In this document: positions 6,915 through 15,274 of the stretch, piece after piece
Numbering within the stretch: position 1 is the stretch's first letter
How the letters are laid out: each line of letters opens with the position of its first letter
NCBI GenBank assembly: GCA_945867285.1
Contig: CAMBHX010000029.1
Location: 1 to 15,465, forward strand
DNA length: 15,465 nucleotides
From: Sulfuricurvum sp. IAE1
Lineage (GTDB): Bacteria; Campylobacterota; Campylobacteria; Campylobacterales; Sulfurimonadaceae
Reading direction: 5' to 3'
The notes under the pieces: model-generated
Database searches by the model: none
What the model saw: only the letters and a program-made list of their open reading frames with translations
Told to the model about the DNA's origin: nothing
Made by a program: the position numbers and the translations under genes

Positions 6915-9524
6915 ATGGCTTTTATGGACGAATACCAAGCACACGTAGCACAACGAGCACAACAAAACATCCCTCCTCTTCCTCTCACCAAAGAGCAAGC
7001 AAGCCAGTTAGTTGAGTTAATTATTGCTCAAACTTCATTTAATGGTGAACTGGTTTCCATGTTGGCAGATCGTGTCAATCCTGGTGTTGATGATGCAGCG
7101 CATGTCAAAGCAGCTTTTTTACACCAAATCGTTCAAGGTGAAATAAAAGCCTTTTTGGATGAATCAGATTCCCTAGAATGTAGCTGTCATGCTAAAAAAG
7201 CAATCAAGATTTTAGGCAAAATGGTAGGTGGCTACAATGTAAAGCCTCTTATTGATGCACTCAGTATCGATGCGTTAGCGCAAAATGCTGCAGATGAACT
7301 CAAGCATACTCTTTTGGTCTACGATGCATTCAACGATATCGTTGATCTGTCCAAAACCAATACCTTTGCCAAAGAAGTTTTGACCAGCTGGGCAAATGCT
7401 GAGTGGTTTACCAGCAAAAAACCACTGGATGAAAAATTTAGCGTAGTCGTATTCAAATTCCCTGGTGAAACCAACACAGACGATCTCTCTCCTGCAAGTG
7501 CTGCATTTACCCGTTCAGACATTCCTTTACATGCAACAACCATGCTTAACGCTAAAATGCCAGAAGGTCTCGCAAAAATCGCAGAACTCAAAAAACTTGG
7601 GATGCAAATCGCCTATGTCGGTGACGTTGTAGGAACAGGTTCTAGCCGTAAATCAGCTGCAAATTCAGTTCAATGGCATATGGGTGACGATATTCCTGGT
7701 ATCCCAAACAAGCGCACAGGTGGCGTGGTAATCGGAAGTATCATCGCACCTATTTTCTTTGCAACGTGTGAAGATTCAGGTGCACTCCCTATTGAAGCTA
7801 ATGTTGAGCAAATGGAAACAGGTGATGTATTGGATATCGATACTAAAGCTGGCACTATCACTAAAAATGGAACAGTTATCGCCAACTTCTCACTTCGTCC
7901 CAATACTATTGAGGATGAAGTACGTGCAGGTGGACGTATTCCCCTCATTATCGGACGAGGACTCACTGCAAAAGCTCGTACAGCTCTTGGCATGCCAGCT
8001 GCAACAATTTTTGCCACTCCTATCCAGCCAGCCGATACAGGCAAGGGTTATACCCTCGCACAAAAAATGGTGGGTAAAGCATGTGGTGTAGAAGGTGTTC
8101 GTCCAGGAATGTACTGTGAGCCTCATACAGCAACCGTCGGAAGCCAAGATACCACAGGACCAATGACACGTGATGAAATCAAAGAGCTTTCAGCTCTTGG
8201 TTTCTCTGCAGATTTTGTTCTTCAATCATTTTGTCATACTGCAGCGTATCCTAAACCATCAGACGTTATTTTACACGCAACGTTGCCAACCTTTATTAGC
8301 TCACGCAGTGGTGTTGCACTTCGTCCTGCTGATGGTGTAATCCACTCATGGCTTAACCGTATGGTTCTTCCTGATACCGTAGGAACAGGTGGAGATTCTC
8401 ATACACGTTTCCCTATCGGCGTGAGTTTCCCAGCGGGTTCTGGACTAGTTGCTTTCGCAGGTGTAACTGGTGCTATGCCTCTTGAGATGCCAGAGTCTGT
8501 TTTGGTACGTTTTAAAGGTGAAATGCAAGCGGGTATCACATTGCGTGACCTTGTTAATGCTATCCCTTATTATGCTATCAAGCAAGGGTTATTGACAGTT
8601 GAGAAAAAAGGGAAAATCAATATTTTCAACGGACGTGTCTTGGAGATCGAAGGATTGCCAAACATGAAAGTCGAGCAAGCATTTGAGCTTTCTGATGCCT
8701 CTGCAGAGCGTTCAGCCGCAGCATGTACAGTGCACCTCAACAAAGAGCCAGTTATTGAGTACCTCAAATCAAACGTCACCCTTATTGAAGCGATGATTGC
8801 CGATGGATACAGCGATGCTCGTACGCTCCAACGTCGTGCTGACAAAATGAAAGAGTGGTTAGCTGCTCCTTCACTGATGTCTGCAGACGCAGATGCTGAA
8901 TATGCGGCAGTTATCGAGATCGATTTGAATGAGATCAAAGAGCCTATCTTGGCATGTCCTAATGATCCTGATAACGTTAAGTTGCTTAGTGAAGTAGCTG
9001 GAACACAAATTGACGAAGTCTTCCTTGGAAGTTGTATGACCAATATCGGTCACTACCGTGCAGCAGGTGAAGTTATGCGTGGCGAGGGCAAAATCGCTGT
9101 TGAGAAATTCTGGATTGTTCCTCCGACTCGTATGGACGAGCAACAACTCATCAATGAGGGCTATTATGATGTCTATAATGCTATTGCGGCAACGACTGAA
9201 GTTCCAGGATGTTCATTATGTATGGGTAACCAAGCTAGTTCACGTGAGGGATCAACAGTATTCTCTACATCAACACGTAACTTTGACAACCGCTTAGGTA
9301 AAGGAACACAAGTTTATCTCGGAAGTGCTGAACTAGCATCCGTGTGTGCTAAGCTTGGACGTATTCCAACAACTGCTGAATATTTGAGTATCGTCCCTCA
9401 AAAACTAGCAGGCAAAGAAGCCAATGTTTACAAATACCTCAATTTCAACGAAATTGCTAACTACTCTCTTGAAGCTCGTGATGTTGCACAAGATAAATAC
9501 GGCGTAACTATTAAAGCTGTTTAA
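6915..9524 (+). CDS. acnB: Aconitate hydratase B / 2-methylisocitrate dehydratase, 869 aa
   Basis: AcnB isomerises citrate to isocitrate in the TCA cycle through a [4Fe-4S] cluster; the family also hydrates 2-methyl-cis-aconitate. Domain order is the AcnB one: an N-terminal HEAT-like helical domain (1-160), the swivel domain moved to the N-terminal half (TDDLSPA near 188; GTGSSRKSA near 241), then the catalytic domains (QDTTGPMT near 411, GGDSHTRFP near 492). The cluster ligands are C707, C766 and C769, with spacing 59 and 3, the same spacing as E. coli C710/C769/C772. Length is normal (E. coli 865). The start ATG 6915 follows AGGAG (6905-6909). It is monocistronic in appearance, with its own -10 and a double hairpin behind it. 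In E. coli the apo-protein binds mRNA; whether that holds here is unknown. Confidence 0.98.
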   Translation: MAFMDEYQAHVAQRAQQNIPPLPLTKEQASQLVELIIAQTSFNGELVSMLADRVNPGVDDAAHVKAAFLHQIVQGEIKAFLDESDSLECSCHAKKAIKILGKMVGGYNVKPLIDALSIDALAQNAADELKHTLLVYDAFNDIVDLSKTNTFAKEVLTSWANAEWFTSKKPLDEKFSVVVFKFPGETNTDDLSPASAAFTRSDIPLHATTMLNAKMPEGLAKIAELKKLGMQIAYVGDVVGTGSSRKSAANSVQWHMGDDIPGIPNKRTGGVVIGSIIAPIFFATCEDSGALPIEANVEQMETGDVLDIDTKAGTITKNGTVIANFSLRPNTIEDEVRAGGRIPLIIGRGLTAKARTALGMPAATIFATPIQPADTGKGYTLAQKMVGKACGVEGVRPGMYCEPHTATVGSQDTTGPMTRDEIKELSALGFSADFVLQSFCHTAAYPKPSDVILHATLPTFISSRSGVALRPADGVIHSWLNRMVLPDTVGTGGDSHTRFPIGVSFPAGSGLVAFAGVTGAMPLEMPESVLVRFKGEMQAGITLRDLVNAIPYYAIKQGLLTVEKKGKINIFNGRVLEIEGLPNMKVEQAFELSDASAERSAAACTVHLNKEPVIEYLKSNVTLIEAMIADGYSDARTLQRRADKMKEWLAAPSLMSADADAEYAAVIEIDLNEIKEPILACPNDPDNVKLLSEVAGTQIDEVFLGSCMTNIGHYRAAGEVMRGEGKIAVEKFWIVPPTRMDEQQLINEGYYDVYNAIAATTEVPGCSLCMGNQASSREGSTVFSTSTRNFDNRLGKGTQVYLGSAELASVCAKLGRIPTTAEYLSIVPQKLAGKEANVYKYLNFNEIANYSLEARDVAQDKYGVTIKAV

Positions 9525-9539
9525 TTTTACCTTTCTCGT

Positions 9540-9606
9540 GTCATCCCGTTGTTGATACGGGATATCTATCTTTTTTCTAAATTCCGTGTAGTAAACACGG
9601 AATGAC
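9540..9606 (+). repeat. REP/REPIN-like double hairpin after acnB
   Basis: There are two perfect stem-loops. The first is ATCCCGT/ACGGGAT (9543-9549 with 9557-9563, 7-nt loop). The second is ATTCCGTGT/ACACGGAAT (9581-9589 with 9595-9603, 5-nt loop). They are separated by a T-run (9571-9576). The outer ends GTCAT (9540-9544) and ATGAC (9602-9606) are inverted repeats. Read from its own strand each unit is GTCAT-C/T-CCGT...ACGG-G/A-AT, so the pair is an inverted dimer of one motif. It probably also attenuates acnB transcription, although the T-run starts 7 nt after the first stem and so is not a textbook terminator. Confidence 0.7.
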
Positions 9607-9640
9607 GGCTATATCATGGCAGAAAATGACAAGCTATATG

Positions 9641-9649
9641 TGCTATAAT
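9641..9649 (+). promoter_or_regulatory. Extended -10 promoter of dbpA
   Basis: TGC-TATAAT (-10 at 9644-9649) predicts a transcription start near 9656. The in-frame ATG at 9648 overlaps the -10 itself, so it would not be in this mRNA; the ATG at 9678 becomes the start. Confidence 0.65.
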
Positions 9650-9677
9650 GGCACATCTACATACCCAAAGCAAAATC

Positions 9678-11033
9678 ATGTCCTCTTTTAGCCAACTTTC
9701 CCTCATTTCCCCTTTACAAAGTGCGCTTAAGCGATTAGAATTTACTACCATGACTCCTATCCAAGAGCTCTCTCTTCCAATCATCTTAAATGGTGGTGAT
9801 GTTATCGCGCAAGCTTCTACGGGCAGCGGAAAAACTCTCGCCTTTGCATTGGGAATTTTACAAAATATCAATCCCAAATTTTTTGCTGCACAAGCACTGA
9901 TTTTATGTCCAACACGAGAACTTGCCGAGCAAGTAGCCAAAGTCATTCGTTCTTGTGCCAGCGATATTGGAAATATTAAACTTTTGACACTCTGTGGTGG
10001 TGTACCCATGAAAGGCCAACGCCATTCACTCACCCATGGTGCACATATCATCGTAGGTACACCAGGACGTGTTTTAAAACTCTTACAAATCGATGCACTT
10101 GATTTAAGTCACTGCAAGACAGCTGTACTGGACGAAGCAGACCAAATGGTAGATATGGGATTCATTGAGGATATAGAAACTATTTTTGGCTATCTACCCT
10201 CCTCCAAACAAGCACTACTATTTTCTGCAACCTATCCTGATTCGATTAATCAACTTACCAAAAAACTTACCAAAGATGGGAAATTCATCCAATCAAGCTC
10301 GCCACATGCCAAACCAAAAATCAATGAAGTAGCTTATATTGCCCTAGATAAAATACAAGTACTTCACTCACTGATTGCAAATGGAACAATTACGAATGCT
10401 ATTATCTTTTGTAACACCAAAGTAGCAGCTAGCGAACTGCATGAAACACTAAACTACGCTGGTATTCATGCTATAACGCTACACGGAGATATGGAGCAAT
10501 TTGACCGCAATGAAGCCATCATCCAATTTCGAAATGGCAGTGCACCCTTTCTTGTAGCTACAGATGTAGCAGGTCGAGGTATTGATATCGCTGAACTTGA
10601 CGCAGTTGTAAATTATGATGTTCCGCAGCAACTTGATCGCTATGTCCATCGTATCGGACGAACAGGGCGCGCAGGACTTGATGGAACAGCCATCACACTT
10701 GTAAGCTCTCATCAAATGGACTCATTTAAGGCATTAGAGCGTAATATAGAAATTCAAGATCTTCCTCATGGTCACAATAGCGTAAATATTTCACCTACAC
10801 TCATGCAAACACTCTGTATTGATGGCGGAAAAAAAGATAAACTTCGTGCAGGTGACATCGTAGGTGCACTAATCCACGAAGCAGGTTTAACCAAAGACCA
10901 AATAGGTAAGATTGACCAGCAAGATCATCTCACTTATGTTGCTATCCAACGCAGTATTGCACCATTAACACACAAAAAAATACAACAACGCCCTATAAAA
11001 GGAAAAACTTTTAGGATATGGCTGTTAGAATAG
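9678..11033 (+). CDS. dbpA: DEAD-box RNA helicase DbpA, 451 aa
   Basis: An ATP-dependent RNA helicase. All family motifs are present: Q motif (FTTMTPIQ), Walker A ASTGSGKT (46-53), PTRELAEQ, TPGR, DEAD (152-155), SAT, VATDVAGRGID and HRIGRTGRAG. The C-terminal domain (from TLCIDGGKKDKLRAGDIVGA to the end) is the DbpA RNA-binding fold. In E. coli this domain directs the enzyme to hairpin 92 of 23S rRNA during 50S assembly. This tail separates it from RhlE, CsdA and SrmB. The ATG at 9648 would add 10 residues but overlaps the promoter; ATG 9678 (MSSFSQLSLI) is chosen, though its Shine-Dalgarno is weak. The next gene begins 36 bp downstream on the same strand, so read-through into the taxis pair is possible. 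Confidence 0.88.
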   Translation: MSSFSQLSLISPLQSALKRLEFTTMTPIQELSLPIILNGGDVIAQASTGSGKTLAFALGILQNINPKFFAAQALILCPTRELAEQVAKVIRSCASDIGNIKLLTLCGGVPMKGQRHSLTHGAHIIVGTPGRVLKLLQIDALDLSHCKTAVLDEADQMVDMGFIEDIETIFGYLPSSKQALLFSATYPDSINQLTKKLTKDGKFIQSSSPHAKPKINEVAYIALDKIQVLHSLIANGTITNAIIFCNTKVAASELHETLNYAGIHAITLHGDMEQFDRNEAIIQFRNGSAPFLVATDVAGRGIDIAELDAVVNYDVPQQLDRYVHRIGRTGRAGLDGTAITLVSSHQMDSFKALERNIEIQDLPHGHNSVNISPTLMQTLCIDGGKKDKLRAGDIVGALIHEAGLTKDQIGKIDQQDHLTYVAIQRSIAPLTHKKIQQRPIKGKTFRIWLLE

Positions 11034-11069
11034 AGTTAATAGTTTTTAAATCATAGGAAAATTACCGTC

Positions 11070-11558
11070 ATGGAACATAACGAACTCACTTTTGGTCAAG
11101 AAGAATTTATTGTCTCAAAAACTGATTTGAAGGGAAAAATAACATACTGTAATGACTTATTCATTAAAATATCTGGATATCCAGAAGTAGAACTCATTGA
11201 CCAACCTCATAATATCCTCCGACATTCCGATATGCCAGCTGTTGTTTTTAAGCTTTTATGGGAGCGTTTACGTGCTGGAAATGAAATTTTTGCCTATGTT
11301 AAAAATAAAACTAAACATGGTAATTTCTACTGGGTATTTGCACACGTCACCCCCTCTTTTGATACCAATCATAAAATTATCAATTACCACTCCGTACGAC
11401 GTAAGCCTAAAGATAGTGCCCTAGCGATTATAAAGCCTTTTTATGTATCCTTACTGCAAAAAGAAAAGACTGGCGGTATTAAAGCTAGTGAAGAGGCGCT
11501 AATGGAACTATTAGAAAGCAAAGGAGTATCATATGACGAATTTATCCTCTCTCTCTAA
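11070..11558 (+). CDS. PAS-domain redox/energy-taxis sensor, CetB-like, 162 aa
   Basis: A single cytoplasmic PAS domain of the Aer type: GKITYCNDLF (22-31), SGY (35-37), NILRHSDMP (48-56), W64, AYVKNKTKHGNFYWVFAHVTP (75-95) and a conserved end near SVRRKP (108-113), with a short helical tail. Aer-family PAS domains bind FAD and report respiratory redox state. In Campylobacter jejuni the PAS protein CetB (about 165 aa) works with the separate membrane receptor CetA. Size, motifs and the overlapping receptor gene all match that arrangement. The start ATG 11070 has AGGAAA about 9 nt upstream. FAD binding is inferred from the family; orthology to CetB is likely but not proven. Confidence 0.85.
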   Translation: MEHNELTFGQEEFIVSKTDLKGKITYCNDLFIKISGYPEVELIDQPHNILRHSDMPAVVFKLLWERLRAGNEIFAYVKNKTKHGNFYWVFAHVTPSFDTNHKIINYHSVRRKPKDSALAIIKPFYVSLLQKEKTGGIKASEEALMELLESKGVSYDEFILSL

Positions 11559-12975
11559 GGTTCAGTACGCCAATATAGCCTCTATAGTTCTTTTTGTTCT
11601 CGCATTATTAATCGAAACACTCATAGATGGCTGGAGTTGGATACGACTCTTAACATTGGCAAATTTTGTACTGGCATGGTTTGTATTTATTAATATTCGT
11701 AAAACTCAAAATACTATTAGCGAAGTAGCATCTGTCATTAAAGGCGCTGAGCAAGGCTACTTGGAAAACCGTATTACACATATCAAAGATTTTGGCGAAC
11801 TCAACGACTTATGCTGGAACACCAACAATATGCTCGATCAAGCTGAAGTCTTTATTCGTGAAATCAGAGCCAGTATCGATGCAGCAAGTCAAGACCACTA
11901 TTATCGTAGCATTCTCACTCAAGGACTTCATGGTCAGTTTAAGGAAGCTAGTCAATACATTAATAAAGCTACGCTAACAATGCAAGACACCTATTACAGG
12001 GTACAAAAAAGCATTCTGCATAGTGAACTTGCTCAAATTGGTTCAGGAGTAACGGGTGGACTAGAAGTCATTCAAGGTGATTTGCAAAAAACAATTATAA
12101 GACTAGGTGATATTACATCCATTTCACAATCTACTTCTGTAAGCTCTGACGAAACGCTAGCAGAACTAGAAGATATCACCATCAAACTTAACCGTCTTAT
12201 TGAACTTGTTGGAATATCGGCCGATTCTATCCAATCACTCAATAATAAAACTAATGAGATCACTTCTGTCGTAAATCTTATCAAAGACATCGCTGAACAA
12301 ACCAATCTACTAGCTCTTAATGCGGCTATTGAGGCGGCACGTGCAGGTGAACACGGTCGTGGATTTGCAGTAGTTGCCGATGAAGTACGTAAGCTTGCGG
12401 AACGAACCGGTAAGGCCACTGGAGAAATAGCTATAGCCGTTCAAACATTACAACAAGATACTACTGAGATTCACTCTAACTCTGAAGACATGAACCTTAT
12501 TGCCTCACAATCGAGTCAATCCATTGAGTCTTTTCATTCAACATTACTCCATTTCAGTAAAAACGCTCTTTCAACAGCTCAACAAGCCAGTATTATCGAA
12601 AATACCACCTTTATAACATTGGCAAAAATTGACCATATTATGTTTAAATCCAATGCCTACGTCAATATCATAGATGCTAACAATCCGGAGTGGATGCCAT
12701 CAGATCATCACTCTTGTCGCCTTGGAAAATGGTATGATAGTGGTATTGGAAAAGAACGATTTTCACACCTAAAAAGCTTTAAAGCAATCAGTTCACCTCA
12801 CGCCACTATCCATAAATGCGCCCATAATAATATTGACTTTATCAAAGATGGTGACAAAACCGTGGAAAACAAGCAAGAAATTTTACTAAACTTTAGAACT
12901 ATGGAAGATGCAAGTGATAAGCTGTTTATATTGATGGATGAGCTCATCAAAGAATCTGAAATAAATCTTAACTAA
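11533..12975 (+). CDS. Methyl-accepting chemotaxis receptor with CZB domain, CetA-like, 480 aa
   Basis: Two hydrophobic helices (about 15-31 and 35-54) are separated by only a few residues, so there is no periplasmic sensor; they form a membrane hairpin. A HAMP-like segment and signalling coiled coil follow. The CheA/CheW-contact tip is about 253-292 (IAEQTNLLALNAAIEAARAG, then EVRKLAERT). The C-terminus is a CZB domain with the expected zinc ligands: H368, H392-x-x-C395 (in HHSCRLGKWY), and H423-x-x-x-H427. It starts 26 bp inside the PAS gene, with its own AAGGAG (11521-11526) 6 nt before the ATG, so the two are translationally linked. As with C. jejuni CetA, input probably comes from the PAS partner in the cytoplasm; the CZB domain offers a second input (zinc, or oxidants such as HOCl in some characterised receptors). 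The 3' end overlaps pgi tail to tail by 8 bp. Confidence 0.9.
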   Translation: MTNLSSLSKVQYANIASIVLFVLALLIETLIDGWSWIRLLTLANFVLAWFVFINIRKTQNTISEVASVIKGAEQGYLENRITHIKDFGELNDLCWNTNNMLDQAEVFIREIRASIDAASQDHYYRSILTQGLHGQFKEASQYINKATLTMQDTYYRVQKSILHSELAQIGSGVTGGLEVIQGDLQKTIIRLGDITSISQSTSVSSDETLAELEDITIKLNRLIELVGISADSIQSLNNKTNEITSVVNLIKDIAEQTNLLALNAAIEAARAGEHGRGFAVVADEVRKLAERTGKATGEIAIAVQTLQQDTTEIHSNSEDMNLIASQSSQSIESFHSTLLHFSKNALSTAQQASIIENTTFITLAKIDHIMFKSNAYVNIIDANNPEWMPSDHHSCRLGKWYDSGIGKERFSHLKSFKAISSPHATIHKCAHNNIDFIKDGDKTVENKQEILLNFRTMEDASDKLFILMDELIKESEINLN

Positions 12976-14203
12976 AATACTCTTGGAGTATTTTTTTGCC
13001 AATTTCCACACCAGGCTGATCGTAGGTATTGATCTCTAATAATGCCCCTGCTGTAGACGTCAAAAGTTCATAGTACAATATCATCTCTCCGACGCTGTAC
13101 TCATCAATACTAAGCCACTCAATTTCATCAACACTCACATTACTTTCTATAACGCTTTTCATTGTTGCCATGCATTGCGCATTAATGAGCTCATTAAAAG
13201 AGTGCCCATTAACAAAATTCGATTTTTCTAAAAATGGCAAACTGATATCAGGAATCATAATTGTTCCCTCAGACTCACTAATGCGCATAAAGGTAACAGT
13301 TTTATTCAAAGGTCCCTCAACGATGAGTTGCAAAAATGAGTGCTGATCCACAGAGCCAATCAAAGAAATGGGAGTCAATCCAACACGTTCACCTCTAATA
13401 TTACGCTTGCCTAGAGACTCACCCCAAATTTGAACCATCCACTTACCGAATTCCTCAAAGGTATCTGAATAAGCAAAAAGAACATTAATAGGTAAACGAT
13501 CTCTATGCGAAATATAAAAAACTGCTTTTTTAAGTAAATGGTCTTCGTGACGAGCTAAAAAACGCTCTAAAAAGCCTTGAGCACCCTTAAGAAGCTCCAC
13601 GGTATCAAAACCTGCCAAGGTAAGAGGAACCATACCTACAGCACTTAAGACCGAAAAACGTCCCCCAACATTACTAGGGATAATAAAGCGACGAAGATAG
13701 TTTAAATCAGCAAACTGAGACAAGATAGAACCCTCATCACTAATGACCATAATTTGGTCACTACGCTCTACCTTCAAATCAAATGTAGCTAAAATTCGTT
13801 TAAAAATCGAAAGTGTTTCAACCGTTCCACCCGATTTTGAAATTACAATAAATAATGTATGACGCTTATCCAAACGAGAGATTTCTTGATTGACACTGAT
13901 AGGATCAGAATTTTCAAAATAGAGTATTTTTTTAGCATTAGGTGTTTTTGGGCGCAAGAGTCTCTCAATTGCTTTTATTCCAAGTGATGAACCACCAATA
14001 CCGATGATAGCAATCGTATTGTATTTTTTGTCAATCTCATCCATGAGAGCTTTTGCATTTTCTACTACAGTCTGTGAATCTACTGGAAGGGTATAGTAAC
14101 CAACATCACCGCTATTCATCTCTTCTTTGATAGCGTCAAATCCACGCTCAATACTTGTCGTATCAATCTCTTCATCACCAAAGTGATGAGCGTACCGAAT
14201 CAT
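12968..14203 (-). CDS. pgi: Glucose-6-phosphate isomerase, 411 aa
   Basis: Interconverts glucose-6-phosphate and fructose-6-phosphate in the cytoplasm. Here it probably serves gluconeogenesis and sugar-nucleotide supply. Landmarks: GIGGSSLG (68-75) and SKSGGTVET (122-130) for phosphate binding, NVGGRFS (178-184, PGI signature 1), GESLGK with E262, QHS with H288, and QPGVEIGKK near the end (signature 2; K403 as the catalytic-type lysine). It is much shorter than the E. coli enzyme (549) but resembles the compact Pgi typical of Campylobacterota. The ATG shares one base with the gap stop codon (TAATG), so translation is coupled to gap. The last codons overlap the end of the chemotaxis receptor gene and contain its terminator hairpin. 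Confidence 0.95.
   Translation of the reverse strand: MIRYAHHFGDEEIDTTSIERGFDAIKEEMNSGDVGYYTLPVDSQTVVENAKALMDEIDKKYNTIAIIGIGGSSLGIKAIERLLRPKTPNAKKILYFENSDPISVNQEISRLDKRHTLFIVISKSGGTVETLSIFKRILATFDLKVERSDQIMVISDEGSILSQFADLNYLRRFIIPSNVGGRFSVLSAVGMVPLTLAGFDTVELLKGAQGFLERFLARHEDHLLKKAVFYISHRDRLPINVLFAYSDTFEEFGKWMVQIWGESLGKRNIRGERVGLTPISLIGSVDQHSFLQLIVEGPLNKTVTFMRISESEGTIMIPDISLPFLEKSNFVNGHSFNELINAQCMATMKSVIESNVSVDEIEWLSIDEYSVGEMILYYELLTSTAGALLEINTYDQPGVEIGKKILQEYFS
12974..12997 (+). terminator. Intrinsic terminator of the receptor gene, inside the pgi 3' end
   Basis: A perfect 9-bp stem AAAATACTC/GAGTATTTT (12974-12982 with 12986-12994, 3-nt loop) whose T-run extends to 12997 on the plus strand. 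On the minus strand the same hairpin is followed by a shorter T-run (TTTTAG), so it could also act on pgi transcripts, ending close to the pgi stop codon at 12970-12968. Confidence 0.75.
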
Positions 14204-15198
14204 TAATGATTTCCAACCAATACTGCCATGTCAACCAGACGGCTGCTATAGCCCCATTCGTTGTCATACCACGCTAGCACCTTGACGGTTTTTCCGTCTA
14301 CAACACTAGTCATATCTGGGACATAGGTTGAACTATAGGTTGATCCAATAAAATCAGTCGAAACACGCTTATCAAAATCTACTTCAATTAAACCAGCAAA
14401 CGCTCCATTACTTGCATCTACAAATGCTTGTGTAATCTGTTCTTTGGTAACTTCAGTCTTAAGATTGGCTGTCAAATCTACTACCGAAACATCAGGCGTA
14501 GGAACACGCATTGCATAACCGTTTAACTTGCCCAATAGCTGTGGCATTACTTTTCCAATTGCTTTTGCTGCTCCCGTAGAGGTCGGAATCATATTAAGAG
14601 CTGCTGCACGGGCACGACGAGGATCTTTAGAATGCTTAACATCCAAAACATTTTGATCATTAGTGTAAGAATGGATAGTAGTCATGAGAGCATTTTCAAT
14701 CCCAAAGGCATCATCAAGTACTTTACAAATAGGTCCTAAACAATTGGTTGTACAACTGGCATTAGAGATAATTGCCTCACCTTTATACTCTTGCTCGTTT
14801 ACACCAATAACATACGTCGGAGAGTCATCTTTGGCAGGTGCTGACATCACCACTTTTGTTACACCATTTTTGAGATAACCCTGACAACTTTTTTGATCCA
14901 AAAACACACCTGTACACTCAATAACAACCGTCGCACCCATCCCACCAAAATCAACATTATCGAGATTGCGATCACTAAACATTTGTACTGGCTTTCCAGC
15001 AATTTCTATAGTGTTTTCATCAATAATTTTCGCATCAATACCACAATGGATACTGTCATACTTGAGTAAATATGCTAACATCTCAGGCTTTGCCGTTGTA
15101 TTGAGTGCTACCAACTCAATATCATCTCGTGATGCAATGATTTTTGCAACAATTATTCCGATACGGCCTGTTCCATTAATCGCTACCTTAAGTGCCAT
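14203..15198 (-). CDS. gap: Glyceraldehyde-3-phosphate dehydrogenase, 331 aa
   Basis: Oxidises and phosphorylates glyceraldehyde-3-phosphate to 1,3-bisphosphoglycerate, or the reverse in gluconeogenesis. The Rossmann loop NGTGRIG (8-14) is present. The catalytic pair is C149 (SNASCTTNC) and H176 (TTIHSYTN), at the classical positions. The C-terminal domain has VPTPDVSVVDLT and WYDNEWGYS. Length is normal. The dinucleotide-binding strand ends ALNTTAKPEM, so the Asp usual in NAD-specific enzymes (VNDLTD-type) is Asn33-Thr34. H. pylori-type GAPDH also has Asn-Ser there, as I recall it. ATG 15198 follows AGGAG (minus, 15208-15204) with 5-nt spacing. It is coupled to pgi by a 1-nt overlap and lies 76 bp after hisG, with its own probable promoter. 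No pgk or tpiA is adjacent. Confidence 0.97.
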   Translation of the reverse strand: MALKVAINGTGRIGIIVAKIIASRDDIELVALNTTAKPEMLAYLLKYDSIHCGIDAKIIDENTIEIAGKPVQMFSDRNLDNVDFGGMGATVVIECTGVFLDQKSCQGYLKNGVTKVVMSAPAKDDSPTYVIGVNEQEYKGEAIISNASCTTNCLGPICKVLDDAFGIENALMTTIHSYTNDQNVLDVKHSKDPRRARAAALNMIPTSTGAAKAIGKVMPQLLGKLNGYAMRVPTPDVSVVDLTANLKTEVTKEQITQAFVDASNGAFAGLIEVDFDKRVSTDFIGSTYSSTYVPDMTSVVDGKTVKVLAWYDNEWGYSSRLVDMAVLVGNH

Positions 15199-15236
15199 AG
15201 TGGCTCCTGTTAAAAAAATAATTTATAATAAGAACT

Positions 15237-15242
15237 ATTGTA
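15237..15242 (-). promoter_or_regulatory. -10 box of the gap-pgi operon
   Basis: On the minus strand, TTTTTTGC-TACAAT parallels the ftsK promoter (TTTTTTGC-TATAAT) with one mismatch. It predicts a start near 15230 and a leader of about 31 nt. A second candidate, TATAAAT (minus, 15227-15221), would leave a very short leader and is less likely. Confidence 0.55.
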
Positions 15243-15274
15243 GCAAAAAAGATATTATAGGGGACTAAAAAATA

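Noticed and set aside
8570..9043. 157-aa minus-strand open frame opposite acnB
   Set aside because: It is Ser/Arg-rich antisense of conserved AcnB coding sequence, overlaps another antisense frame and shows no start signals.
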